This document shows, piece by piece, positions 25,207-34,557 of a stretch of 64,000 bases of DNA (within the stretch, counting starts at the first letter, position 1; each line of letters begins with the position of its first letter). Below the pieces are notes generated by a model. That model did no database searches and was not told the origin of the DNA. It saw only the letters and a program-made list of their open reading frames with translations. Source of the stretch: Sphingosinicella sp. LHD-64 (lineage in GTDB: Bacteria; Pseudomonadota; Alphaproteobacteria; Sphingomonadales; Sphingomonadaceae); NCBI RefSeq assembly GCF_031157375.1, contig NZ_JAVIFV010000003.1, positions 632,001-696,000 on the forward strand, in the 5' to 3' direction. Both the position numbers and the translations under genes were made by a program.

Positions 25207-26820
25207 TCATGACGCCTTGGCGATGAAGCCGCCGAGCGGCGTCAGCCGTTCCCCGGCGCCGGTGGATTCGATGGTCCGCCAGCGGGCCGGCAGCGGGTAA
25301 TCGGCCGACTCATCGCCGAGGTTGAACACGCAGAGCAGACGGTCGTCGCCCGCTCCGCGATCGAACGCGACCAGCGGCGCCGGTACGTCCAGCATATGGG
25401 CGATGCCGGTCCTGAGCGCCGGCTCCTGCTTGCGCAGTGCGATGATCCGTCGGGCGAAATGGAGCATCGAGCCCGGATCTGCCTCCTGCCGGTCGACCGC
25501 GCGGGCGACGTGCGCGGCGTCGATCGGCAGCCAGGGCTCGACGATCGAGAAGCCGGCATGGGCTTCTCCCGCCCGCCACGGCATCGGCGTGCGCGCGCCG
25601 TCGCGGCCGTGCGTCTCGGGCCAGTTGGCGATCGCCTCCGGGTCCTGGAGCCGGTCGAACGGCACCTCGGCCTGGGGCAGGCCGAGCTCCTCGCCCTGGT
25701 AGAGGAAGATGTTGCCGCGCAGCGCGACGAGCAGCAGCATGGTGAGCCGCGCGACGGCTTCGGGGTCGCGGCCGGCCGCCCAGCGCGAGATGTGGCGCGG
25801 CGCGTCATGGTTGGAGAAGGCCCAGCTCGGCCAGCCCTCCCCGGCCTCGCCCGGCCAGAGCGTCATCGTCTCGCGGATCAGGGCAGGGGTCAGGCTGTCG
25901 GCGTAGAGATAGTTGAAGCCGTAGGCGCTGTGCAGCCGATCCGGTTCTTGGGTGAACAGCTTCATCTCGCGGTTCGCTTGCTCGCCGCCGACCTCGGCGA
26001 CCATGAAGCGGCCGCCATAGCTGTCGGTGAGCGCGCGCACCCGGGCGAGGAAGGCCGGGATGTCGGCATGCGACTGGTTGTGGAGATGGTGCTGGAAGTC
26101 GAACGGCTTGCGGCGTTTGCCCGTGCCCGGCACGACCGGCGGATTGTCGGTCAGGGCAGGATCGTGCATCGCGAAGTTGATCGCATCGAGGCGGAAACCG
26201 TCGACGCCGCGGTCGAGCCAGAAGCGGGTGACGTCGAGGATCGCCGCCTGAACCTCGGGGTTGTGGAGATTGAGGTCGGGCTGGCTCGACAGAAAATTGT
26301 GCAGATAATATTGGCCGCGCCGCGCGTCCCAGGTCCAGGTCGGGCCGTAGAAGACGGACTGCCAGTTGTTCGGCGGCGATCCGTCCGGCTTCGCGTCCGC
26401 CCAGACGTACCAGTCGGCCTTGGGATTGTCGCGGCTCGCCCGGCTCTCGCGGAACCAGGCATGCGCGTCCGACGTGTGCGAATAGACCTGGTCGATGACG
26501 ACCTTGAGGCCGAGCTGGTGGGCACGCGCCAGCAGCCGATCGAAATCCTCGAGCGTCCCGAAGATCGGATCGACCGCCCGATAATCGGAGATATCATAGC
26601 CGAAGTCGCGCATCGGCGAAGCGAAGAAGGGAGACAGCCAGATCGCGTCGACGCCCAGCGACGCGACATGATCGAGCCGCGCCGCGATGCCCGGCAGGTC
26701 GCCGACGCCGTCGCCGTTGGAATCGGCGAAGCTGCGCGGATAGATCTGGTAGATGACGGCGCCCCGCCACCAGTCTTCGGCGGCCGCTTCGGTGGACGGG
26801 ATGGACTGAAGCTGATTCAA
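25207..26820 (-). CDS. GH13 alpha-glucosidase (GH13_23-like; TTG start)
   Basis: A 537-residue cytoplasmic glucosidase without a signal peptide. The (beta/alpha)8 barrel has all GH13 regions: DQVYSHTSDAH (region I, 110-120), GFRLDAINF (nucleophile Asp212), MVAEVGG (acid/base Glu276) and FSNHDAPR (Asp339). The pattern fits the alphaproteobacterial GH13_23 alpha-glucosidases acting on maltose and short oligosaccharides. No ATG lies near the N-terminus. TTG 26820 overlaps the upstream GH13 stop as TTGA, which supports it as a coupled start. Confidence 0.9.
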   Translation of the reverse strand: MNQLQSIPSTEAAAEDWWRGAVIYQIYPRSFADSNGDGVGDLPGIAARLDHVASLGVDAIWLSPFFASPMRDFGYDISDYRAVDPIFGTLEDFDRLLARAHQLGLKVVIDQVYSHTSDAHAWFRESRASRDNPKADWYVWADAKPDGSPPNNWQSVFYGPTWTWDARRGQYYLHNFLSSQPDLNLHNPEVQAAILDVTRFWLDRGVDGFRLDAINFAMHDPALTDNPPVVPGTGKRRKPFDFQHHLHNQSHADIPAFLARVRALTDSYGGRFMVAEVGGEQANREMKLFTQEPDRLHSAYGFNYLYADSLTPALIRETMTLWPGEAGEGWPSWAFSNHDAPRHISRWAAGRDPEAVARLTMLLLVALRGNIFLYQGEELGLPQAEVPFDRLQDPEAIANWPETHGRDGARTPMPWRAGEAHAGFSIVEPWLPIDAAHVARAVDRQEADPGSMLHFARRIIALRKQEPALRTGIAHMLDVPAPLVAFDRGAGDDRLLCVFNLGDESADYPLPARWRTIESTGAGERLTPLGGFIAKAS

Positions 26821-28679
26821 CGCGCGTCTCCGGGCCGCAGCGAGCGGCAGATCACGAAATCGAGGGGCGGGATGTCGACCCGATAGCTGCCGGGGGCGCT
26901 CACGCGCGGGGCGCAGGTACCGTGCACCGCTTCGAAGCGGTCGAGCCCGGCCGAGACCCAGAGGTTGGCAGCGAGCGGAGTCGTGCCGGTGTTGAAGACG
27001 ATCAGCGTCTCGCCGCCGCCGTCGGGCGCGCGGCGCGAGATCGCGAACAGGCCGGGGCCCTCGGTCGAGGTGTTGAGCACCCGCTGGGCGCCGCGGCGCA
27101 GCGCCGGATCGGCGGCGCGGATCGCGGCCATGCGGGAGATCGCGCGGTAGAGCGGGGCATCGGTGTCGAAATTGGCCTGCGCGGTGGTCGCGTTCGAGCC
27201 GACCAGCCGATTGTCGTTGTAGGAGGCGACGCGGCTCGCGAACATGTCCTCGCGCGCGTCCTGGTCGCCACCGTCGCCGGCGAAGCCCTGCTCGTCGCCA
27301 TAATAGAGGGTCGGCACGCCGCGCGCGAACATGAGAAGCGCGTGACCGAGCGTGACGCGCTTCAGCACTTCGTCCTCGCTGGCCTCCGGATTGGCCTGGC
27401 GGACGAAATGGGCGAAGCGGCCCATGTCGTGATTGCCGAGGAAGGTCGGCAGGCGCCCCGCTGTCGCCACGCCGCCTTCGTAAAGGATGTCGGCCTGGAA
27501 CAGGCGGGCGAGCCGCTCGGTCGGCGCGCGCCGCGCCACGACGTCGCTCACCGCCGACTGGAAGGCGAAATCGAGCACCGCGGGGAAGCGGTCGACCCGG
27601 ATGAAGGTGGCGAGCGCCCCAGGGTCCGGATCATAGACCTCGCCGAAAATATGGAAGTTCGGAATACCCCGGGCGCGGGCCCGCTCGAGCATCGCCGGCA
27701 CGAAGGCCTGCCAGAATTCCGGATTGACGTGACGCGCGGTGTCGATGCGGAAGCCGTCGACGCCGAAATCGTCGATCCACTGCCCAAAGATGTCGATCAT
27801 GCCCTGAACGACGCGGGGATTCTCGGTGAACAGATCGTCGAGGCCGGCGAAGTCGCCGAAGCGGCTCGATTCCCCCTGGAAGGTGGTGTTGCCGCGATTG
27901 TGGTAGAAGATCGGGTCGTTCAGCCAGGCCGGCGATTTCGCGTGCTCCTCGCCGGCCGGGACATAGGGCTGCCAGGCGAAATCGGGCCGGGTCAGGCGGG
28001 CGAAATTCTCCGCCGTCTGCTGATCGACGCCGGCAAAGCCGTCATTGATCGCCGCGCCGTCCGGCCCGCCGCGCCGCGCATAGGGATAGTCGGCATGGCT
28101 GCGATAGGGGCAGTCGTGGGTGGCGCAGTCGCGGTAGCGGATGACGTCGGCGGTGTGATTGGTGATGATGTCGAGATAGACCTTCATGCCACGCGCATGG
28201 GCGGCCTCGACGAAGCGCCGAAGCTCCTCGCGCGTGCCGAGATGCGGGTCGACGTCGAGGAAGTCGGTGATCCAGTAGCCGTGATAGCCCGCCGACTCCT
28301 GTCCCGGCGGACCCTGGACCGGCTTGTTGCGATAGATCGGCCCGAGCCAGATCGCGGTCGCGCCGAGGCCCTGGATATAGTCGAGCCGGCGGGTGAGGCC
28401 GGCGAGATCGCCGCCATGATAGAAGCCCTTGTGGGCTGGATCGAAGCCGTGTTCGAGGCGCCCGCCGGCGATGCCGCCGCGGTCGTTCGACGGGTCGCCG
28501 TTCTCGAACCGGTCGGGCAGGACGAAATAGATGAACTCGTCCTCGGGCAAGCGCGCGCGGAACGACTCGGGCGCGGCCGGCTGGGCGCAGGCGGCCCCGG
28601 CGCAGCCGATCAGGCCCGCGAGCGCGAGGATGAGCGTCCGGCCTGTCCTGCCTCTCCGGTTTCGCGACTCGCCGATCAC
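26817..28679 (-). CDS. GH13 alpha-amylase/neopullulanase, exported, possible lipoprotein
   Basis: A 620-residue exported amylase-family enzyme starting at GTG 28679 after GAGGGAC. The N-terminal region LILALAGLIGCAGAACAQ contains a lipobox (LIGC, Cys26), so it may be a lipoprotein; ordinary cleavage at ACAQ is the alternative. Catalytic residues are Asp313 (GFRIDTARH), Glu347 (IFGEVYD) and Asp418 (FLGNHDMGRF), with region I LDIITNHTAD. It should cut maltodextrins or cyclodextrins outside the inner membrane, like SusA. It is first in an operon with the cytoplasmic GH13_23 gene and divergent from the receptor. Confidence 0.92.
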   Translation of the reverse strand: MIGESRNRRGRTGRTLILALAGLIGCAGAACAQPAAPESFRARLPEDEFIYFVLPDRFENGDPSNDRGGIAGGRLEHGFDPAHKGFYHGGDLAGLTRRLDYIQGLGATAIWLGPIYRNKPVQGPPGQESAGYHGYWITDFLDVDPHLGTREELRRFVEAAHARGMKVYLDIITNHTADVIRYRDCATHDCPYRSHADYPYARRGGPDGAAINDGFAGVDQQTAENFARLTRPDFAWQPYVPAGEEHAKSPAWLNDPIFYHNRGNTTFQGESSRFGDFAGLDDLFTENPRVVQGMIDIFGQWIDDFGVDGFRIDTARHVNPEFWQAFVPAMLERARARGIPNFHIFGEVYDPDPGALATFIRVDRFPAVLDFAFQSAVSDVVARRAPTERLARLFQADILYEGGVATAGRLPTFLGNHDMGRFAHFVRQANPEASEDEVLKRVTLGHALLMFARGVPTLYYGDEQGFAGDGGDQDAREDMFASRVASYNDNRLVGSNATTAQANFDTDAPLYRAISRMAAIRAADPALRRGAQRVLNTSTEGPGLFAISRRAPDGGGETLIVFNTGTTPLAANLWVSAGLDRFEAVHGTCAPRVSAPGSYRVDIPPLDFVICRSLRPGDAR

Positions 28680-28727
28680 GCGTCCCCTCTCTCGCCTTCA
28701 TCGCGCCGGACGGGGCCGGCTGGAAGA

Positions 28728-28752
28728 TTTGCCGTTGTTTGCGATTATTTGC
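28728..28752. promoter_or_regulatory. Three TTTGC boxes at exact 10-bp spacing
   Basis: TTTGC occurs at 28728-28732, 28738-28742 and 28748-28752, each ten bases apart and thus on one face of the helix, 50-75 bases upstream of the GH13 amylase GTG at 28679. The 425-base gap 28680-29105 is otherwise gene-free and locally AT-rich (about 28800-28830 reads ATTATTAATTATATTT). It serves two divergent promoters, and I see no small ORF with coding character in it. Confidence 0.65.
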
Positions 28753-28896
28753 AATCGCTGTTCGCTCGTCAAGCCCGAACAGGGCCAGTTTAGGCATCCA
28801 GCGTATTATTAATTATATTTCAGTATGTTAGATCTAACCTGCAACATGAAGAACGCGATGATCTGGCGGCTGATCCAGCCCGTCTGTAATTTTTCA

Positions 28897-28931
28897 CTTG
28901 CGAAATGTGTCATTCATTTGCAGTAATTTGC
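28897..28931. promoter_or_regulatory. Second phased TTTGC cluster, receptor side
   Basis: TTTGC at 28917-28921 and 28927-28931 are again ten bases apart, and a CTTGC at 28897-28901 is exactly twenty bases before the first. The cluster lies about 175 bases upstream of the receptor ATG (29106). Shared spacing with the cluster at 28728-28752 suggests that one regulator, most simply the LacI protein at 24188-25198, controls both divergent operons. Confidence 0.6.
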
Positions 28932-29105
28932 GAAACAGAGACCGCGAAGCCGACGCGGCGGTGAGGGAGGGCGGATGGCGGAAGCTGCACCCCTCGACAG
29001 TTTCAACGATGTCCGTGGCCGCGCGTGGTGAGGTGGCGCCGGACGACGAGACCAAACCGGCTGCGCCGGGCCAGTCGCCTGTCAGCCGCGAAAGGAGAGG
29101 GGGAG

Positions 29106-31931
29106 ATGATGAATCCGTCCGAGTCGCGCCGGGCCCGCCTGCTGCGCAGCACTGCCGCTTTGACCATGCTGATCGGCGCGGCGACGCCGGCCTTCGCCCA
29201 GCAGGAGGCGCAGGATCCGACCCCGGCCGACGCCGTCGCGGCCCAGGGCGAGGACAGCGCGATCGTCGTCACCGGCTTCCGCGCCAGCCTCCAGAACTCG
29301 ATCGCCGCCCGGCGCAACGCCGACATCATCCTCGACGCCGTTTCGGCCGAAGACATTGCCGGCCTCCCCGATGTCTCGATCGCCGAGGCGCTCGCCCGCC
29401 TGCCCGGTGTCACCTCGCAACGCACCGGCGGGCAGGCGAGCGCGATCAACGTGCGCGGCCTCAGCCAGGACCTCGTCTCGGCGACCCTCAATGGCCGCGA
29501 GCAGGTCTCGACCAGCGGCCTGCGCACGATCGAGTTCGACCAATATCCATCCGAACTGCTCAGTCAGGCGGCGGTCTACAAGTCGCCGATGGCCTCGCTG
29601 ATCGAGGGCGGAATCGCCGGCAAGGTCGAACTCCAGACGGCGCGCCCGCTCGACCAGCGCGATCCGTTCACCGTCTCGGTCAACCTGCGCGGCAGCTGGA
29701 ACGACCGGGCAGGCCAGAGCCCCGATGCCGACGAGTTCGGCTACCGCGCCTCCATCTCGTTCCAGGCCAAGCTGCTCGACGACACGCTCGGCATCGCGCT
29801 CGGCTATGCCCGGCTCGTCCAGCCCAATGTCGCGACCCGCTTCGTCGGCTTCGACTATACGCGCACCGGCACCAATGGCGGCGGCAACGCCGTCGACCTC
29901 GACAATGACGGGGTCCGCGACGGCATCCCGTTCGGCTTCGAGCTGATCCAGTTCGGCGGCCGCGAGACCCGCGATGGCGTGCTCGGCGTCATCCAGTACG
30001 AGCCGACCGAAAGCACCCGCCTGCTCATCGACGGCTATTATTCGCGCTTCCGCTCCGACGTGCGCCGCCGCGGCGTGCGCGCCTTCGGCACCCAGAACGG
30101 CAACACCGCGCTGGGCACGCTGCAGAATCCGATCGTCGAGAACAGCGCGATTATCGGCGGCCGCTACGTCAGCGGCAACGGCGTCGACGTCGAGCTGGTC
30201 AACCAGGACGAGAGCGACCGCGACGAACTCTACACGATCGGCGCCAACTTCCAGCAGGACTTCGGCGACCGGGTGACGCTGAGCCTCGATGCGAGCTATT
30301 CGCGCGCGAACAGCTACTTCGTCGACACCGGCGTCAACATCAACCCGTACCGGCGCAATCCGGACGGCACCTTCACCCGCCTGGGCGCGATTCCCGGCGC
30401 GCTGATCGTCGATTACCGGCTCAACGGGCTCAGCCTGCCCGATGTCGCGATCAATCACGATTTCACCGACCCGGAGCTCAACCGCTTCCAGGGCTTCTTC
30501 ATCGTGCCGCGCGAGGACGATGACGAGCTGATCGCCTTCGCTGCCAACCTGCAGGTCGATCTCAACGGCTTCTTCCGCTCGCTCCAGGTCGGGGCGCGCT
30601 ATTCGACCCGCAACGCCGAGCGAATCCGCACCTCGTTCAACTCGTTCGGGATCGCCAACAATGTCGCTATCCCCTCCGATCTGTTCCAGATCGCGGGCTT
30701 CCGGGGGCCGTTCGCCAATGCCGGCTTCCCGGACTTCCTCGTCGCCGACATCGATGGCCTGCTCGACGAGTTCGTCGGGCCGGACCGGGTGGCGGACCAG
30801 AGCTTCGGCTTCACCCGGGACCAGAGCTTCATCGTCGAGGAAGATGTCTGGGCGGGCTACGCCCAGCTCAATTTCAACTCGGTGGTCGGCGGCCTCAACT
30901 TCCGCGGCAATTTCGGCCTGCGCGTCGTCCACACCGACCAGAGTTCGACCACCTCGCTCGTCGATCCCTCCGTGCCGGGCGGCCAGACCCGGTACACGCT
31001 GACCACCGGCGACAGCTATCTGGACTTCCTGCCGTCGGCGAACCTGATCCTCGAGCTCGGCGAGGCGGACCGCCTGCGGCTCAGCATCTCGCGCCAGATC
31101 AGCCGGCCGCGCTTCTTCGATCTCGGCGGCGGCATCGGCATCAATCTGATCAACATCGGCGGCGGGGTTTTCCAACCGAGCGGCAGTGGCGGCAATCCGC
31201 GGCTCCGTCCGTTCCGCGCGAACATGTTCGACTTCGCCTACGAGCATTATTTCGGCAACAGTGGCATCCTCGTCCTCAGCGCCTTCTACAAGGATCTGAA
31301 GAGCTTCATCGTCGGCGGCACCGTCGACGAGTTCAATTTCCGCGAGGCCGGCTTCACCTTCCCGCCGCTCCCGACCAATGCGCCGCCCGGCGCGACGATC
31401 CTGGACAGCGGGCCGCTGTTCGCGCCGATCAACGGCGACGGCGGCTATGTCTACGGTTTCGAGGCCCAGTTCACCAAGACCTTCACCGAGCTTCCGGCGC
31501 CCTTCGACGGTCTTGGCGTCACGATGAACTATGCCTATTCGCAGAGCAGCCTCGACATTACCAACAACCTGTCCGGCAATACGTTGACGATACCCTTGCC
31601 GGGCCTCTCGAAGCACGTCTTCAACCCGACGATCTTCTACGACCGCAACGGCTTCGCGGCCCGCGTCGGCATCCGCTACCGGAGCGGCTTCGTCGCGCCG
31701 CAGTTCGGGCTCAACGAGCAGATTACCGACAATGCGCCGGAAACCGTCGTCGATGCGCAGCTCTCCTACACCTTCCAGGAGAACAGCGCGCTGCGCGGCC
31801 TGACCCTGTACCTGCAGGGCAACAACCTCACCGACGCGCCGACCCGCTCCTATTTCGGTCAGGAGGCACAGACCGGGACGTTGCAATATTTTGGCCGCCA
31901 GTTCTACGCCGGGGCGACCTACCGGTTCTGA
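29106..31931 (+). CDS. TonB-dependent receptor, Xanthomonas/Caulobacter type, for alpha-glucans
   Basis: A 941-residue outer-membrane receptor. A signal peptide ends at AFAQ (about 32); the TonB box is SAIVVTGFRASL; the plug has DVSIAEALARLPGV and INVRGLSQD; the long barrel ends AGATYRF. The opening of the plug is that of the TIGR01782 group, which includes Caulobacter MalA, the maltodextrin transporter. Flanked by GH13, GH97 and a MalY-like permease, it very likely imports maltodextrins. ATG 29106 follows AAAGGAGAGGGGGAG; a second ATG follows directly. Confidence 0.93.
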   Translation: MMNPSESRRARLLRSTAALTMLIGAATPAFAQQEAQDPTPADAVAAQGEDSAIVVTGFRASLQNSIAARRNADIILDAVSAEDIAGLPDVSIAEALARLPGVTSQRTGGQASAINVRGLSQDLVSATLNGREQVSTSGLRTIEFDQYPSELLSQAAVYKSPMASLIEGGIAGKVELQTARPLDQRDPFTVSVNLRGSWNDRAGQSPDADEFGYRASISFQAKLLDDTLGIALGYARLVQPNVATRFVGFDYTRTGTNGGGNAVDLDNDGVRDGIPFGFELIQFGGRETRDGVLGVIQYEPTESTRLLIDGYYSRFRSDVRRRGVRAFGTQNGNTALGTLQNPIVENSAIIGGRYVSGNGVDVELVNQDESDRDELYTIGANFQQDFGDRVTLSLDASYSRANSYFVDTGVNINPYRRNPDGTFTRLGAIPGALIVDYRLNGLSLPDVAINHDFTDPELNRFQGFFIVPREDDDELIAFAANLQVDLNGFFRSLQVGARYSTRNAERIRTSFNSFGIANNVAIPSDLFQIAGFRGPFANAGFPDFLVADIDGLLDEFVGPDRVADQSFGFTRDQSFIVEEDVWAGYAQLNFNSVVGGLNFRGNFGLRVVHTDQSSTTSLVDPSVPGGQTRYTLTTGDSYLDFLPSANLILELGEADRLRLSISRQISRPRFFDLGGGIGINLINIGGGVFQPSGSGGNPRLRPFRANMFDFAYEHYFGNSGILVLSAFYKDLKSFIVGGTVDEFNFREAGFTFPPLPTNAPPGATILDSGPLFAPINGDGGYVYGFEAQFTKTFTELPAPFDGLGVTMNYAYSQSSLDITNNLSGNTLTIPLPGLSKHVFNPTIFYDRNGFAARVGIRYRSGFVAPQFGLNEQITDNAPETVVDAQLSYTFQENSALRGLTLYLQGNNLTDAPTRSYFGQEAQTGTLQYFGRQFYAGATYRF

Positions 31932-31970
31932 CAGCGATGAGCCGGGGTGGATAGCGATCACACAAAGCCG

Positions 31971-32082
31971 CTCATCCTGAGTAGGGACTGAGCAAAGTCG
32001 AAGTCCCGTATCGAAGGACCATTGGATAGGCCGTTCGTCCTTCGATACGCCGCGCCAAAGCTCAACGGCTACTCAGGATGAG
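31971..32082. repeat. Palindromic intergenic repeat (CTCATCCTGAGTAG type)
   Basis: A 112-bp inverted repeat between the receptor and MFS genes. The ends CTCATCCTGAGTAG (31971-31984) and CTACTCAGGATGAG (32069-32082) are perfect complements, and GTATCGAAGGA (32008-32018) pairs with TCCTTCGATAC (32038-32048). The middle parts of the arms have diverged. This is a different element class from the one at 16382-16462. A hairpin here could stabilise receptor mRNA or attenuate transcription into the MFS gene. Confidence 0.88.
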
Positions 32083-32116
32083 TGGCCTAGTGTGACTGCA
32101 TGTGAGAGGAGGTTCG

Positions 32117-33622
32117 ATGGCCGGCAGCCAGGCTGCGCCCGCACCGAGGAAGCCCCTGCTCGGCTTCCTCGGGCTGTGGAACATCTCCTTCGGCTTCTTC
32201 GGGATCCAGATCGGCTTCGCGCTGCAGAGCGCCAATGTGAGCCGCATCTTCCAGACGCTCGGCGCGTCGATCGACGACCTGCCGATCCTGTGGGTGGCGG
32301 GGCCGGTGACCGGCCTGCTCGTCCAACCGGTGATCGGCTATCTGAGCGACCGCACCTGGGGCCCGCTCGGCCGGCGGCGGCCCTATTTCCTTGCCGGCGC
32401 GGTCCTCGCCTCGCTGGCGCTCATCGCCATGCCGCACGCCTCGGTCCTGTGGATCGCGGCCGGCCTGCTCTGGATGCTCGACGCCTCGATCAACGTCGCA
32501 ATGGAGCCGTTCCGCGCCTTCGTCGGCGACATGCTCGACGAACGGCAGCGCACCAGGGGCTACGCCTTCCAGACCGCCTTCATCGGCGCCGGCGCGGTGG
32601 TTGCCTCCCTGACCCCGGCGATCCTCACCAACCTGTTCGGCGTCGACAACACCGCACCGGCCGGCGCGATTCCCGACGCGGTGCGCTACGCCTTCTACGG
32701 CGGCGCGGTCGCCTTTCTGGGCGCGGTGCTCTGGACGGTGCTGTCGACCCGCGAATATTCGCCTGAGCAGCTCGCCGCATTCGGCGAGACGGTCGAGCCC
32801 GCGCCCGTGCACGCCGATGCCGCGCCGCCGATCGGCTTCGCGCTGGCCTGCATCGTCGTCGGTGCGGCCAATGTCGCGCTCGTCGCCTGGCTGGGGCTCG
32901 ACAAGCCGCTCTACATCCTGGGCTTCGGCCTCGCCGCTTTCGGACTGGCGCAGATCTACAGCAGCTGGCGGATGCGGCGGCACGCGACTCCGACCATGCT
33001 CGGCCAGATCCTCGGCGACCTGTGGACCATGCCGCCGACGATGCGGCAGCTGGCGCTGATCCAGTTCCTCTCCTGGTTCGCCTTGTTCGTGATGTGGATC
33101 TATGCGACGCCGGTCGTCACCCGCTACCAGTTCGGCTCGGCCGACCCGGCGACGCAGGGCTATAACGACGGCGCCGACTGGGTCGGCGTGCTGTTCGCCG
33201 TCTATAACGGCGTCGCTGCGTTCTATGCCTTCGTCCTGCCGGGGCTGGCGGCGCGATGGGGCCTCACCCGGCTGCACCTCGTAAACCTCGCCGTGGGCGG
33301 CCTGGCGCTGGCCTCCTTCGCGGTGATCCGCAGCCCCGATCTGCTGCTTCTGCCGATGGTCGGCATCGGCATGGCCTGGGCGTCGATCCTCACCGTCCCC
33401 TACGCGATCCTCTGCGGCGCGCTGCCGCAGGCGAAGCTTGGCATCTATATGGGGCTGTTCAACCTCTTCATCGTCCTGCCCCAGCTCGTCGTCTCCGCGG
33501 TGATGGGCTCGCTCTCCCGTCACCTCTACCCCGACGCGCCGATCGTCTCGTTCCTGATCGCCGGCGGCTTCATGGTCGCGGCCGGCCTGGCAAGCTTGCG
33601 GCTGCCGACCCAGAGGTCATGA
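32117..33622 (+). CDS. MFS sugar transporter, MalY-like (SLC45/sucrose-H+ symporter type)
   Basis: A 501-residue inner-membrane permease with 12 predicted helices. The N-terminal helix NISFGFFGIQIGFALQSANVSR and the loop GYLSDRTWGPLGRRRPY are characteristic of the glycoside-proton symporters of the SLC45/SUT branch, which includes Caulobacter MalY, needed for maltose growth. With the receptor just upstream it completes passage of maltodextrin into the cytoplasm, where the GH13_23 enzyme acts. ATG 32117 has AGGAGG upstream; an in-frame codon at 32102 is less likely. Confidence 0.88.
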   Translation: MAGSQAAPAPRKPLLGFLGLWNISFGFFGIQIGFALQSANVSRIFQTLGASIDDLPILWVAGPVTGLLVQPVIGYLSDRTWGPLGRRRPYFLAGAVLASLALIAMPHASVLWIAAGLLWMLDASINVAMEPFRAFVGDMLDERQRTRGYAFQTAFIGAGAVVASLTPAILTNLFGVDNTAPAGAIPDAVRYAFYGGAVAFLGAVLWTVLSTREYSPEQLAAFGETVEPAPVHADAAPPIGFALACIVVGAANVALVAWLGLDKPLYILGFGLAAFGLAQIYSSWRMRRHATPTMLGQILGDLWTMPPTMRQLALIQFLSWFALFVMWIYATPVVTRYQFGSADPATQGYNDGADWVGVLFAVYNGVAAFYAFVLPGLAARWGLTRLHLVNLAVGGLALASFAVIRSPDLLLLPMVGIGMAWASILTVPYAILCGALPQAKLGIYMGLFNLFIVLPQLVVSAVMGSLSRHLYPDAPIVSFLIAGGFMVAAGLASLRLPTQRS

Positions 33623-33744
33623 ATCCGACAGTTTTTCCACGTCTGCACGACAGCCTGTCACGGTGAACCCACAACGCTGGCGTGCTAGATTGGACAGGAA
33701 AGCAATCGTCGTCGCGCCACCGGAATGGCGCGGGGAGAGGACAG

Positions 33745-34557
33745 ATGACCATTGATCTCGACCGCCCCTATGCGGTGTCCGAAGCGCAGATCGCCGCCTT
33801 CCGGCGCGATGGCTTCGTCCGCCTCAAGAATGTCTTCAACGCCGAGGAGCTCGCCCATTACGGCGCGGAGATCGCCCGGCTCACCATCGCGCTCAACACC
33901 CAGACGGTGCCGCTCGAGGAGCGTTCGACCTACGACAGGGCATTCCTCCAGATCATGAACCTGTGGGAGCAGGGCGGCCTCGCGCGCGAGTTCGTGTTCG
34001 GCAAGCGCCTCGCCCGGATCGCCGCCGACCTGCTCGGCACCAAGGGCGTCCGCCTCTATCATGACCAGTCGCTCTACAAGGAGCCCGGCGGCGGCATCAC
34101 GCCGGCCCATGCCGACCAATATTACTGGCCGCTGGAGACCGACCGCACCGTCACCGCCTGGGTGCCGCTCCAGGCCGTGCCGCAGGAGATGGGGCCGCTC
34201 GGCTTCTTCGCCGAAAGCCAGCGGGTAGAGTTCGGCCGCGATCTCGGCATCTCGGACGAGAGCGAGCGCGCCATCACTGCGGATATGGAACGCCACGGCT
34301 TCCGTCTCGTCGACGCGCCGTTCGACCTCGGCGAGGTCAGCTTCCATCTCGGCTGGACCTTTCACCGCGCCGGCGCCAACCGCACCGATCGGCCCCGTTC
34401 GGTGATGACCGTGATCTACATGGACCGCGAGATGCGCCTGAAGGCGCCGAGCAACCATATGCAGCAGGCCGACTGGGAGCGCTGGTGCCCCGGCGCGAGG
34501 ATCGGCGAAGTGATCGACACGCCGATCAATCCGGTCCTCTTCGAGCGCGCCGCGTGA
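33745..34557 (+). CDS. Phytanoyl-CoA dioxygenase (PhyH) family Fe(II)/2-oxoglutarate oxygenase
   Basis: A 270-residue cytoplasmic oxygenase. The metal triad is visible: His122 and Asp124 in TPAHADQYYW, and His207 in WTFHRAGANRTDRPR, whose Arg would bind 2-oxoglutarate. It should hydroxylate a small molecule, yielding succinate and CO2. PhyH proteins act on very diverse substrates, so none can be assigned from sequence. Its GTGA overlap with the alcohol dehydrogenase, and its place between a maltose permease and a GH13 enzyme, suggest that it modifies a substituent on imported glucan oligosaccharides or aglycones. GGGGAGAGGAC precedes the ATG. Confidence 0.88.
   Translation: MTIDLDRPYAVSEAQIAAFRRDGFVRLKNVFNAEELAHYGAEIARLTIALNTQTVPLEERSTYDRAFLQIMNLWEQGGLAREFVFGKRLARIAADLLGTKGVRLYHDQSLYKEPGGGITPAHADQYYWPLETDRTVTAWVPLQAVPQEMGPLGFFAESQRVEFGRDLGISDESERAITADMERHGFRLVDAPFDLGEVSFHLGWTFHRAGANRTDRPRSVMTVIYMDREMRLKAPSNHMQQADWERWCPGARIGEVIDTPINPVLFERAA

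Noticed and set aside
25396-26886. 496-codon open frame antisense to the GH13_23 gene
   Set aside because: Low-complexity composition and no domain; the opposite strand encodes an intact GH13 with all catalytic residues.
29082-31961. 959-codon open frame antisense to the alpha-glucan receptor
   Set aside because: It mirrors the receptor, which has signal peptide, TonB box and plug motifs; the antisense product is Arg/Asp/Glu/Ala-rich without motifs, a GC-codon-bias shadow.
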